Origin: Hyphomicrobiales bacterium
Lineage (GTDB): Bacteria > Pseudomonadota > Alphaproteobacteria > Rhizobiales > Rhizobiaceae
Assembly (NCBI GenBank): GCA_900466875.1
Contig: UBNQ01000019.1
Coordinates: 62,001-126,000 of the forward strand
Direction: 5' to 3'
Length of the DNA: 64,000 nucleotides
Every line of letters begins with the position of its first letter. Within the stretch, counting starts at the first letter, position 1. The translations under genes were made by a program, and so were the position numbers. Of the stretch, positions 56,395-64,000 are shown in pieces. The notes under the pieces are model-generated. The model saw only the letters and a list, made by a program, of their open reading frames with translations, was not told the DNA's origin and ran no database searches.

Positions 56395-57293
56395 CGGGTA
56401 GCACTCCTTCCAATTGATTGGCTGATGCGATTGGCCGACAGCACGACGGCAACGACGATCAGGCCGGGGGCCGCCGTCAGCCACCAGGCTGTGGCGAGAT
56501 AGTTGCGGCCTTCGGCGATCAGCAGGCCCCATTCCGGTGTCGGCGGTGGTGCGCCATAGCCGAGGAAGCCGAGTGTGGAGATTTGCAGGATCGCCCAGCC
56601 GAACTGGACGGCGGTATAGGCAACGACAGAGGTCAGTGAATTGGGCAGGATATGCCGCCACAGAACCTTGCCGAACGTGCCGCCGCTGCCGAAGGCTGCC
56701 TCGACGAATTCCGCATTGCGCACGCGCACGACTTCTGAGCGCATCAGGCGGGCGAAACCGGCGATTGCCGTGGCACCGACTGCGATCGCCGCATTCAGCG
56801 TGCCGAAGCCGAGCAGGATGATGATGCTGAGCGAAAGCAACAGGGTGGGGATAGACAGAAGCACATCGACCAGCCGCATCAGAATTTCGTCGATACGTCC
56901 GCGGACCGAACCCGCGATCAGACCGATACCGCTGCCGACGACAAGCCCGACGCCGACGGCGGCGACCGCACCCGACAGCGAATGAACGGCGCCGTAGACG
57001 ATGCGGGCAAAAAGGTCGCGTCCGAGCGAGTCCGTACCGAGAAGATGCAGCGTGGATGGTGCCTTGAGCTGTCCGCCCGGTACACCCTGCAGCGGATCAT
57101 AGCTGGTGAAGACCCATGGCACGGTCGCCCAGAGAAGCACGAGGGCAAGCACCAGCCAGGCAAGGGCAAGACCGTAGGGAAAATTGCGCAAGGTGCTCAG
57201 AACGTCGCGACGACTGCCGGAGCGGTTCGAGGTTTTGGCCGCGGGGCTGGCAGTGGTCGTGGTGAGGTGAGCGAAAGTATCGAGGCTGGTCAT
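56391..57293 (-). CDS. ABC importer permease, DppC-like
   Basis: 300 residues: an unusually long, Thr/Ser-rich cytoplasmic N-terminus of about 40 residues, then helix, LLGTDSLGRDLFARIVYGAV, five more helices and EAA loop (FVEAAFGSGGTFGKVLWRHILPN). ATG 57293 overlaps the DppB-like stop (ATGA), and its own stop overlaps the ATPase start, so four genes in a row here are chained by ATGA junctions. Confidence 0.9.
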   Translation of the reverse strand: MTSLDTFAHLTTTTASPAAKTSNRSGSRRDVLSTLRNFPYGLALAWLVLALVLLWATVPWVFTSYDPLQGVPGGQLKAPSTLHLLGTDSLGRDLFARIVYGAVHSLSGAVAAVGVGLVVGSGIGLIAGSVRGRIDEILMRLVDVLLSIPTLLLSLSIIILLGFGTLNAAIAVGATAIAGFARLMRSEVVRVRNAEFVEAAFGSGGTFGKVLWRHILPNSLTSVVAYTAVQFGWAILQISTLGFLGYGAPPPTPEWGLLIAEGRNYLATAWWLTAAPGLIVVAVVLSANRISQSIGRSATR

Positions 57294-58234
57294 GCTGCAG
57301 CTCCGTGTCCGTTCCTGAGGCGTGGGTCGAGCAACGGATAGGCAAGATCGACCGCCAGATTGATGGTGACGAAGGCGGCGGCGGAGATGACGACAACCGC
57401 CTGAAGCACCGAGAGATCCTGATTGCCGACAGCCTTTTCGGTCAGGCCGCCGATGCCGTTGAGGCCAAAGACGGTTTCGGTGACGACCGCGCCGGCGATC
57501 AGTTCGCCGAACAGCACGCCGGCGATCGTCAGCGTCGGGAGGATTGCGTTGCGGGCGACATGCCGCCAGAGCAGCCGCGTTTCGCTGGCGCCCTTGGCGC
57601 GGGCGACGGCAACGAAGGGACGGGTGCGGATTTCGTCGATATTGCGGATGAGGATTTGCGCCAGTGGTGCAGCGATCGGGACGGCAAGCGTTGCGACCGG
57701 CAGGACAAGGCTTTCCCACGGGCCGGGATTGATGACCGATACCAGCCGGAAGCGGAAGGAAAAGATCTGGATCAGCATGATCGCCAGCCAGAAGACCGGC
57801 ACCGAAATGAACAGTGACGGCAGCGACTGGATCGCGTTTCTCAGCCATGCGAAAGGCGCCATCGAGGAGAGAAAGGCGATCAAGACGGCAAGCAGGGTGG
57901 CTGCAAGGAAACCGAGGCCTGCAAGCTTCAGTGTCGGTGGCAGATTGGTGGCAAGCTGTGCCGAGACCGGTACGCCGGCCTGCAGCGAGTAACCGAAATC
58001 GCCTCTCAGGAAATTCACCAGCGTGTTCCCGTATTGCACGACGATGTTGGAATCCACCGCGTAGGCGTCGCGGATTTCCGCGACCTGATCGGCGCTCAGG
58101 CCGAATTCGGGATTGAGGAACTTGATCAGCACCGCATCGCCGGGCATGGCCTGCAGCAGGATGAAGGACAGCGTGAAGGCGGCCCAGAGAACGAGCAGCG
58201 CCTGGCCGATCCGTCCAACGACATATCGCGTCAT
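57290..58234 (-). CDS. ABC importer permease, DppB-like
   Basis: 314 residues with N-terminus MTRYVVGRIGQALLVLWAAF, six helices and EAA loop (PFVAVARAKGASETRLLWRHVARN). Start ATG 58234. It follows the binding-protein gene after an 84-bp gap with a hairpin (58256-58282). Confidence 0.92.
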   Translation of the reverse strand: MTRYVVGRIGQALLVLWAAFTLSFILLQAMPGDAVLIKFLNPEFGLSADQVAEIRDAYAVDSNIVVQYGNTLVNFLRGDFGYSLQAGVPVSAQLATNLPPTLKLAGLGFLAATLLAVLIAFLSSMAPFAWLRNAIQSLPSLFISVPVFWLAIMLIQIFSFRFRLVSVINPGPWESLVLPVATLAVPIAAPLAQILIRNIDEIRTRPFVAVARAKGASETRLLWRHVARNAILPTLTIAGVLFGELIAGAVVTETVFGLNGIGGLTEKAVGNQDLSVLQAVVVISAAAFVTINLAVDLAYPLLDPRLRNGHGAAA

Positions 58235-58255
58235 TTCATATCTCCAAGGAAGGGC

Positions 58256-58282
58256 GGATGGCAGCCCTTGAAGCTGCCATCC
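58256..58282 (-). terminator. intercistronic hairpin after the binding-protein gene
   Basis: GGATGGCAGC (58256-58265) pairs perfectly with GCTGCCATCC (58273-58282) around a 7-nt loop, between the binding-protein stop and DppB-like start. No U-run on the minus strand. Confidence 0.55.
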
Positions 58283-58318
58283 TTTCGGCTTGGGAGGCCT
58301 TTTGGTTGTGGGGCGCTG

Positions 58319-59947
58319 CTACTTATCGAGCCAGGTGCTGTAGAAGGACGGACGACCTACCGCCTCGAAACCGACGCCCTTCACGTAGGGCGCACCGGCA
58401 AAGGCCTGCGGCTCTTCGAAGATCGGAACGGCATAGGCCTGATCGAGAACGTAAGCCTGCGCATCCGCCACCGCCTTCAGGCGCTTTTCGCGATCCGGCT
58501 GCGAGGCGATTTCGTTCAGGATTTCGTTCAGTTTGTCGTCGGAGAAGGTCTTCACCTTGTCGCTGACGCCGCCCTTCTGCACCAGCACGTTGCGGTTGGT
58601 CGGGTAATACTGGCTCTTGATCACGTCGGGATCGGCGCGGCCGACCATGGCGACGGCAACCGGGGTCTTCAGCGGGTCAAGCTCGTCGACCACCTTGCTG
58701 CCGGCGTCGCCGGCCAGCACGTTCAGCTTTACGCCGAGCTTCGACCATTGCTGCGCAATGAGCTGCAGCACTGCGCGGCTCTGCGGTTGCGGCAGCGATT
58801 CATAGGAGGTCAGAACGAGCTTCTCGCCATCCTTGGCGCGGATGCCGTCGGCGCCGAGCTTGAAGCCGGCCTCGTCGAGCAGGGCTTCTGCCTTTTCCGG
58901 GTCATAACCGAGCTTGTCTTCCTGCGGCACATAGCCGATGGCGGTCGATGCGATGATCGAGGTGGCCTTCGGGTAGTTCTTCGAGAAGATGGTCGACAGG
59001 ATTTCGTCGCGGTTGACCGCAAGCGACAGCGCCTTGCGGACCTTGAGGTCGGAAACGAGCGGATTGTCCGGACGGAAGACGATGGAGTTGTTCACGCCGC
59101 GCGTGCTGGGCGCGTAGATGGTAAAGCTCTGGGCTTCCACTTGACCTTCGTCATAGGCCTGGATCTGGCGAATGAAGTCCGCCTGGCCAGCGAGAAGCGC
59201 GCCGATGCGCACGCTGTCTTCGGCGGTGATGATGTAGTTGATTTCATCGAGATAGGCGCGGCCCTGATGTTCGAGCTTGGCCGGTCCCCAGTTATAGTCC
59301 TCGCGAACCTTCAGATCGAGCGACTTGCCGATCGTCTCTGCATCCACCACGAAGGGGCCGGAACCGATGATCTTGGTCGCATCGCCGAGCTGCTCGAAGG
59401 GCAGCGCGAGCGTCGACAGCGAGACGAGGCCGGAGCCGATCACCGACGTGCCCTGCAGGAAACCAGGGGAAGGCTTCTTGAAATAGAATTTCACGGTCTG
59501 CGGATCGATGATTTCGCTGCGGTCGTAATTGTTGACCACCTCGGAAACCGGCTGTCTCAACTCCTTGTTGCCGAGGCCGAACGTGTCGAAATTCTTCGCA
59601 ACGGCTGCGGCATCAACGGGTGTTCCGTCCGAGAAGGTGACGCCGGGACGCAGCTTGAACGTATATTCGGTTGCATTGTCGTTGATCGTCCAGGATTCTG
59701 CCAGCCAGGGCTCGATCTCCAGCGTCTTCGGGTTCTGGTAGGTCAGCTTGTCGGTGATCTGGTTGAGGATGCCGCCATTCGGGTAGAATCCACCTGCCGG
59801 CGGATAGAGATTGGTATGGGCCTGCTGCTCGAGATAGACGAGCGTGCCGCCCCTGACCGGTGCGTCTGCCGCGAAGCTTGCCGTTGCAAAAGTGGTAGCA
59901 GCCAGCAATCCGAGGCTGAGAGAAAGTCGTGTCCGATAGCGCGTCAT
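58319..59947 (-). CDS. family-5 ABC binding protein, KPN_01854-like
   Basis: 542 residues with a Sec signal (RLSLSLGLLAATTFATAS, cleavage near FAADA). The mature N-terminus (GGTLVYLEQQAHTNLYPPAG then FYPNGGILNQITDKLTYQNP) matches what I recall of the 'KPN_01854 family' binding proteins, which travel with the luciferase-like enzyme at 53708. Ligand unknown. First gene of the operon to 52453. It may also be read through from hutC, 163 bp upstream on the same strand. Confidence 0.88.
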   Translation of the reverse strand: MTRYRTRLSLSLGLLAATTFATASFAADAPVRGGTLVYLEQQAHTNLYPPAGGFYPNGGILNQITDKLTYQNPKTLEIEPWLAESWTINDNATEYTFKLRPGVTFSDGTPVDAAAVAKNFDTFGLGNKELRQPVSEVVNNYDRSEIIDPQTVKFYFKKPSPGFLQGTSVIGSGLVSLSTLALPFEQLGDATKIIGSGPFVVDAETIGKSLDLKVREDYNWGPAKLEHQGRAYLDEINYIITAEDSVRIGALLAGQADFIRQIQAYDEGQVEAQSFTIYAPSTRGVNNSIVFRPDNPLVSDLKVRKALSLAVNRDEILSTIFSKNYPKATSIIASTAIGYVPQEDKLGYDPEKAEALLDEAGFKLGADGIRAKDGEKLVLTSYESLPQPQSRAVLQLIAQQWSKLGVKLNVLAGDAGSKVVDELDPLKTPVAVAMVGRADPDVIKSQYYPTNRNVLVQKGGVSDKVKTFSDDKLNEILNEIASQPDREKRLKAVADAQAYVLDQAYAVPIFEEPQAFAGAPYVKGVGFEAVGRPSFYSTWLDK

Positions 59948-60110
59948 TGGGTCCGGTCTCGCGGTTGTCGATGACCATGAGCCTATCCACTCGTGTGCAA
60001 TTTCTATGGACTTGGTATTCTATTTTGAAGCCAAGCACGGAAGTTTCTTTGCTGGCTGGACGCTGTTGGAACAATCGCATTCCGGTCCCGTGAAATAGCG
60101 TTCTCTCAAG

Positions 60111-60842
60111 TCAGCCCGATGCCGGCCGGAAATCCGCCGTGACGACATGGCGGTTTCCCGGATACGTCATACGCACCCAGGTCACGGCTCCCGATGCGTT
60201 CCAGGTGCGGCGCTCGATGACGAGACAGGCATCTTTCGGGGTGAGCTTGAGGATCTTGTGCTCCTTACGATCCGCAGGCACGGCCTGTATCCGGTGCTGG
60301 GCCGTGATCCAGGGAATTTGCGACGAGAGCCATGGGCCGGGCGCAGCCGAGATGAAATCGATTTCGAGTGCTGCCGGCACAGTCAAAAGATTGATCGCCC
60401 GTTCCTCAACGCAAAAGGGCTCGCCGGCGGCAAGATGCAGGCAGGTGACGAAGAGGACCTCGCCGGGCGTACCATCGGGAAACCAGGCCAGTTCTTCGCC
60501 GATCGGCTTGCGGCGAGTAATGGACAACTGCTGATAAGAATATTCGAGGTTGAGGGAGCGCACCTCGTCGGCGATATCGTGGATCTCCAACACGGCTGAT
60601 TGCGCCTTGGGGTGGGCAACGAAACTTCCGCCTTTCCTGCGGCGCTCGATCAGGCCTGCCTGCGCCAATTGCCCCATGACCTTGTTCACCGTCATCCGGG
60701 AGACGTCGTAATGCGTCGCGAGATCCACCTCGAAGGGAATCCGGTGGCCGGGCGGCCAGGTGCCGGACACGATCTTTTCCTCGATATCCGCCAGGATCTT
60801 GCGGTGAAGGGTCAGGTTTGTGGAAATGCTGATGGTCTCCAT
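60111..60842 (-). CDS. hutC: histidine utilisation repressor HutC (GntR/UTRA)
   Basis: 243 residues: winged helix-turn-helix (IVSGTWPPGHRIPFEVDLAT, YDVSRMTVNKVMGQLAQAG; about 15-80) and UTRA domain (VLFVTCLHLAAGEPFCVEER, IPWITAQHRIQAV). HutC proteins repress hut genes until urocanate binds. It lies 54 bp after hutF on the same strand and presumably acts at the palindrome 62337-62348. Confidence 0.93.
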   Translation of the reverse strand: METISISTNLTLHRKILADIEEKIVSGTWPPGHRIPFEVDLATHYDVSRMTVNKVMGQLAQAGLIERRRKGGSFVAHPKAQSAVLEIHDIADEVRSLNLEYSYQQLSITRRKPIGEELAWFPDGTPGEVLFVTCLHLAAGEPFCVEERAINLLTVPAALEIDFISAAPGPWLSSQIPWITAQHRIQAVPADRKEHKILKLTPKDACLVIERRTWNASGAVTWVRMTYPGNRHVVTADFRPASG

Positions 60843-60896
60843 TCGGGGCTGCGTCGGCGCAGGTCTACACTGCAGGTTCGCCCCGTCAATCGTGGC

Positions 60897-62258
60897 TCAA
60901 TCGCGAAGCAGTGCCTGCATGGTCGCAGCAAATCGTTTGCGAATCTGGTCTCGGGCAATATGGCGGCCGTTCGTCACCTGCTTCCTGCCTGCGGCCCAGA
61001 CGCTATCGACCGCGACATCGCCGCCGAAAATCCAGTCATCGAGAAGGCTGTCTCCCGAGAGATAGGAAGCATTGCTGGTGTCCAGGGCAAGGATATCGGC
61101 CGGTGCGCCGACGACGAGCCCCGCCTTTGTGGCAAGAGCCTGCGCCCCGCCTTCGATGGCTGCGTCGAAAAGGCGGCGGCCTGTCGAGCCGTTCGGCTCG
61201 GCAATGACATTGCGGGCACGATGGGCGAGACGCTGCGAATATTCGAGCTGGCGCAATTCGCCCGCCAGTGAGATCTGCACGTTGGAATCCGATCCGACGC
61301 CTAGACGGCCACCGTTTGCGATAAACTCTGCGGCTGCGAAGGTGCCATCACCCAGATTGGCCTCGGTGATCGGGCAGAGGCCTGCGACGGCGCCGCTTGT
61401 CGCCATATTCGCCACTTCCTTCTGCGTCAGGTGAGTGGCGTGGATCAGGCACCAGCGATCATCCACCGGGGCATTGTTCAGCAACCATTCGACCGGACGT
61501 GCACCGGACCAGGCGATGCAGTCCTCCACTTCCTTTGTCTGCTCGGCAACATGGATGTGTATTGGGCCACCTTCGGCCAATGGCAAGATAGTGGTCAGTT
61601 CGTCGGGTGTTACGGCGCGCAGGCTATGCGGCGCGATGCCGAGCTGCATGCCGGGAAGCGAGGGCTGCATTTTCCGGCAGGCATCCATCAGCCGGCCAAA
61701 ACTTTCGATCGAATTGATGAAACGGCGCTGGCCATCGATGGGCTTCTGCCCGCCAAAGCCGGAATGTGCATAGAAGACCGGCAGCAGTGTCAGGCCGATG
61801 CCGGTTTCTGCGCTCGCCGCGCCAATCCGTTCGGCGTGTTCGGCGATGTTGGCATAAGGCGAGCCATCGCGGTTGTGGTGCAGGTAGTGGAACTCACCCA
61901 CCCTGCAAAAACCGGCTTCGAGCATTTCCATATAGAGCTGCGCTGCGACCGCTTGGATCTGCTCGGGCGTCATCTGCAGGGCGAAACGATACATCAACAC
62001 GCGCCAGCTCCAGAAACTGTCGTCCGTCGGTCCGCGAAGTTCGGCCAGACCCGACATGGCGCGCTGGAATGCGTGGCTGTGAAGATTGCTCATGGCCGGG
62101 ACGAGGACCGAATGACGTTCGTCGCCGGGTCCGGCAGTTACCCCGATGTCGATACTGGAGATAGCTCCGGCAACGATCGTCAAGCGCACATTGGAAACCC
62201 ATCCCTGGGGTAGGAGAGCCGATTCTGCATGGAGCGTCGAAGCAGCCGAATTGATCAT
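60897..62258 (-). CDS. hutF: formimidoylglutamate deiminase
   Basis: 453 residues of the amidohydrolase superfamily. Zinc ligands are visible: His-x-His in NLHSHAFQRAM near 57-67, His in HIHVAEQTKEVEDC, His in LIHATHL, and Asp in GVGSDSNVQIS. HutF converts N-formimino-L-glutamate to N-formyl-L-glutamate and ammonia, the branch of histidine breakdown that ends in formate. ATG 62258 with GGGA upstream is preferred to the frame start at 62372, which would cover the promoter. Divergent from hutI. Confidence 0.93.
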   Translation of the reverse strand: MINSAASTLHAESALLPQGWVSNVRLTIVAGAISSIDIGVTAGPGDERHSVLVPAMSNLHSHAFQRAMSGLAELRGPTDDSFWSWRVLMYRFALQMTPEQIQAVAAQLYMEMLEAGFCRVGEFHYLHHNRDGSPYANIAEHAERIGAASAETGIGLTLLPVFYAHSGFGGQKPIDGQRRFINSIESFGRLMDACRKMQPSLPGMQLGIAPHSLRAVTPDELTTILPLAEGGPIHIHVAEQTKEVEDCIAWSGARPVEWLLNNAPVDDRWCLIHATHLTQKEVANMATSGAVAGLCPITEANLGDGTFAAAEFIANGGRLGVGSDSNVQISLAGELRQLEYSQRLAHRARNVIAEPNGSTGRRLFDAAIEGGAQALATKAGLVVGAPADILALDTSNASYLSGDSLLDDWIFGGDVAVDSVWAAGRKQVTNGRHIARDQIRKRFAATMQALLRD

Positions 62259-62336
62259 GATTCCCGATCCGTCGTTAAATGGCCTGATCCCGGATGCAGT
62301 TTCGAGCGAAAGAACGTGCTTGCCAAGATGGCTATT

Positions 62337-62348
62337 ATGTATATACAT
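62337..62348. promoter_or_regulatory. HutC operator between hutF and hutI
   Basis: ATGTATATACAT, a perfect 12-bp palindrome containing the TGTATATACA core known for HutC sites. It lies in the 117-bp divergent region, 28 bp before the hutI ATG and about 80 bp upstream of hutF, so it can control both arms. Confidence 0.8.
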
Positions 62349-62375
62349 GTTTGACCATAATGAAAGGCGCAATCA

Positions 62376-63656
62376 ATGTGCGGGAACGAAAACTTGGGCA
62401 GTGTTTCTTCCAGTCATTCCGGATTTCAAGCGGGCATCACCGTGTGGACGAATGCGCATCTGGCAACCCTTGCCGATGGTACCCAGGGGCTTGGTGTCAT
62501 TGAAAATGGTGCGATCGCCGTAAGAGATGGACTGATCGTCTTCGTTGGCGCGGAAGCCGATCTCCCGGCCGAGTTGAAGCATGATGCCTCGATCATCGAT
62601 TGCGAAGGGCGCTGGATCACGCCGGGGCTGATCGATTGCCACACGCATATCGTCTTCGGCGGTGATCGCGCGATGGAATTCGAGATGCGGCTCGAAGGCG
62701 CCACCTATGAGGAAGTGGCACGTGCGGGCGGCGGCATCGTTTCCTCCGTCAAGGCGACCAATGCGCTGTCCGTCGAAGGTTTGGTAAAGGCTGCGCTGCC
62801 TCGGGTGGATACCCTGCTTGCCGAAGGTGTTTCCACGCTTGAGATCAAATCCGGTTACGGGCTTTCGATCGAAGGCGAGCTCAACATGCTGCGCGCTGCG
62901 CGTGCGCTTGAAAAGGTCCGGCCGGTCCGCGTCGTGACCTCCTATCTCGCGGCCCATGCAACGCCTGTCGAATACAAGGGCCGCAACGGCGATTACATCA
63001 CCGAGATCGTACTGCCAGGCATGGATAAGGCCCATGCGGAAGGGCTGATCGATGCCGTCGACGGGTTTTGCGAGGGCATCGCCTTTTCGGTCGATGAGAT
63101 GCGGCGCGTGTTCGACCATGCCGGATCGCTGGGGCTTCCCGTAAAACTTCATGCCGAACAGTTGTCCAACCTCGGTGGCGCAAAAATGGCGGCGTCCTAT
63201 GGCGCGCTGTCCGCCGATCATCTGGAATATCTCGATGCCGAGGGTGCGACCGCCATGGCTGAGGCCGGTACGGTTGCCGTCATCCTGCCCGGCGCCTTTT
63301 ACGCCATCAACGAAACGCAGAAACCGCCGATCCAGGCGCTGCGCGATGCCGGGGTGAGAATAGCGATCGCCACCGATTGCAATCCCGGCACCTCACCGCT
63401 GACCTCGCTGCTTCTGACGATGAACATGTCGGCAACGCTGTTTCGCCTGACGGTCGATGAATGCATTGCGGGCGCGACCCGTGAAGCGGCGCGTGCGCTC
63501 GGACTTCTGAGCCAGACCGGCACGCTGGAGGTCGGCAAGTCCGCCGATCTTGCCATCTGGAACATCCAGCGCCCTGCGGAGCTCGTCTACCGCATCGGCT
63601 TCAACCCTCTCCATTCCCGTATATTCAAGGGCCAAATCATAGGGGTCAGCAGGTAA
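62376..63656 (+). CDS. hutI: imidazolonepropionase
   Basis: 426 residues of the amidohydrolase superfamily: [20 protein letters not shown] near 87-106 (metal His-x-His), [19 protein letters not shown] near 160-178, [10 protein letters not shown] and the final Asp in [10 protein letters not shown]. It opens 4-imidazolone-5-propionate to N-formimino-L-glutamate. AAAGG lies 9 nt upstream of ATG 62376. It is followed after 4 bp by hutH. Confidence 0.95.
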   Translation: MCGNENLGSVSSSHSGFQAGITVWTNAHLATLADGTQGLGVIENGAIAVRDGLIVFVGAEADLPAELKHDASIIDCEGRWITPGLIDCHTHIVFGGDRAMEFEMRLEGATYEEVARAGGGIVSSVKATNALSVEGLVKAALPRVDTLLAEGVSTLEIKSGYGLSIEGELNMLRAARALEKVRPVRVVTSYLAAHATPVEYKGRNGDYITEIVLPGMDKAHAEGLIDAVDGFCEGIAFSVDEMRRVFDHAGSLGLPVKLHAEQLSNLGGAKMAASYGALSADHLEYLDAEGATAMAEAGTVAVILPGAFYAINETQKPPIQALRDAGVRIAIATDCNPGTSPLTSLLLTMNMSATLFRLTVDECIAGATREAARALGLLSQTGTLEVGKSADLAIWNIQRPAELVYRIGFNPLHSRIFKGQIIGVSR

Positions 63657-63660
63657 CCGC

Positions 63661-64000
63661 ATGACGATCACGCTTCATCCGGGCAGCGTCCCGCTTGCCG
63701 ATCTCGCAAACATCTATTGGAACAACGCGGCAGCCGTCCTCGACCGTTCCTTCGATGCGGGCATAAAGAACGCCGCCCGCCGTATCGCTGAAATCGCGGC
63801 CGGCAACGCGCCGGTCTATGGCATCAATACCGGCTTCGGCAAACTCGCCTCGATCAAGATCGATAGCGCTGACCTTGCCAGCCTGCAGCGCAATCTTATC
63901 CTCTCCCATTGCTGCGGCATCGGTGCGCCTTTGCCGGAAAATGTCGTGCGCCTGATCATGGCGCTCAAGCTGATCTCGCTCGGCCGGGGCGCGTCGGGCG
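63661..64000 (+). CDS. hutH: histidine ammonia-lyase (N-terminal part, cut by window edge)
   Basis: The first 113 residues are present: [16 protein letters not shown] near 52-67 (Tyr and Gly-Phe-Gly of the active site) and [14 protein letters not shown] near 78-91 are typical of HutH. The Ala-Ser-Gly triad that forms the MIO cofactor would lie beyond the window end; the Ala-Ser-Gly at the edge belongs to an earlier conserved stretch. It converts histidine to urocanate, the inducer of HutC. AGGTAA precedes the ATG. Confidence 0.95.
   Translation, partial: MTITLHPGSVPLADLANIYWNNAAAVLDRSFDAGIKNAARRIAEIAAGNAPVYGINTGFGKLASIKIDSADLASLQRNLILSHCCGIGAPLPENVVRLIMALKLISLGRGASG

Noticed and set aside
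54742..56661. double ATPase starting at 56661
   Set aside because: The extension lies within the permease gene. ATG 56394 has a ribosome site and an ATGA junction.

Overview
The window is 64 kb of GC-rich alphaproteobacterial DNA. Gene content points to a member of the Rhizobiaceae (Agrobacterium, Rhizobium or Ensifer type). The signs are five oligopeptide- or polyamine-class ABC importers, an opine-dehydrogenase-family enzyme, a DUF992 protein, a HutF-type histidine pathway and dense palindromic intergenic elements. No rRNA, tRNA, insertion sequence, phage gene or CRISPR array was seen. The lack of core housekeeping genes and the string of catabolic islands, each with its own regulator, would suit a chromid or megaplasmid, but that is inference.

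Region 1 (155-9607, minus strand) reads as one operon: Asp/Glu racemase family protein, PotD-B-C-A-type ABC importer, flavin monooxygenase, DsbA-fold isomerase, two carboxymuconolactone-decarboxylase (CMD) proteins and a MATE exporter. An Lrp/AsnC regulator and an opine dehydrogenase diverge from it (9943-11526). Region 2 (11574-21207) has a GntR/UTRA regulator divergent from an M20 hydrolase, a dipeptide-type ABC importer with a fused double ATPase, and an M20-like and an M24-like protein that both lack metal ligands. Region 3 (21379-32582, minus) is one operon: PxpA, PxpB-PxpC fusion, biotin carboxylase-BCCP fusion, a second dipeptide-type importer and a large M14 peptidase-like protein. A FadR-type regulator diverges from it. 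Region 4 (33621-36108, minus) is a gluconate module (GntK, IdnO-like SDR, LacI-type regulator).

Region 5 (36325-45511) holds a DUF992 protein and a SorC regulator divergent from a third dipeptide-type importer followed by a glycerophosphodiesterase-family enzyme and a TIM-barrel isomerase. This layout resembles the agrocinopine (acc) systems. Region 6 (45600-52346) is a mixed stretch: GMC oxidoreductase, a small secreted protein with a possible leader ORF, a trypsin-fold/PDZ pseudoprotease, glycerate kinase, DUF2026, cold-shock and J-domain proteins. Region 7 (52453-59947, minus) is a fourth dipeptide-type importer with a luciferase-like monooxygenase and a second CMD pair. Region 8 (60111-64000) is histidine utilisation: hutC and hutF on minus, hutI and the start of hutH on plus, with a HutC-type operator between the two arms.

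Three patterns stand out. Each of the five substrate-binding-protein genes is followed by a GC-rich hairpin before the next transporter gene. The CMD protein pair occurs twice, each time as one CxxC subunit plus one subunit without cysteine, beside a different flavin monooxygenase and a different importer. Several enzymes keep their fold but have lost canonical catalytic or metal residues (M20-like, M24-like, trypsin-like).
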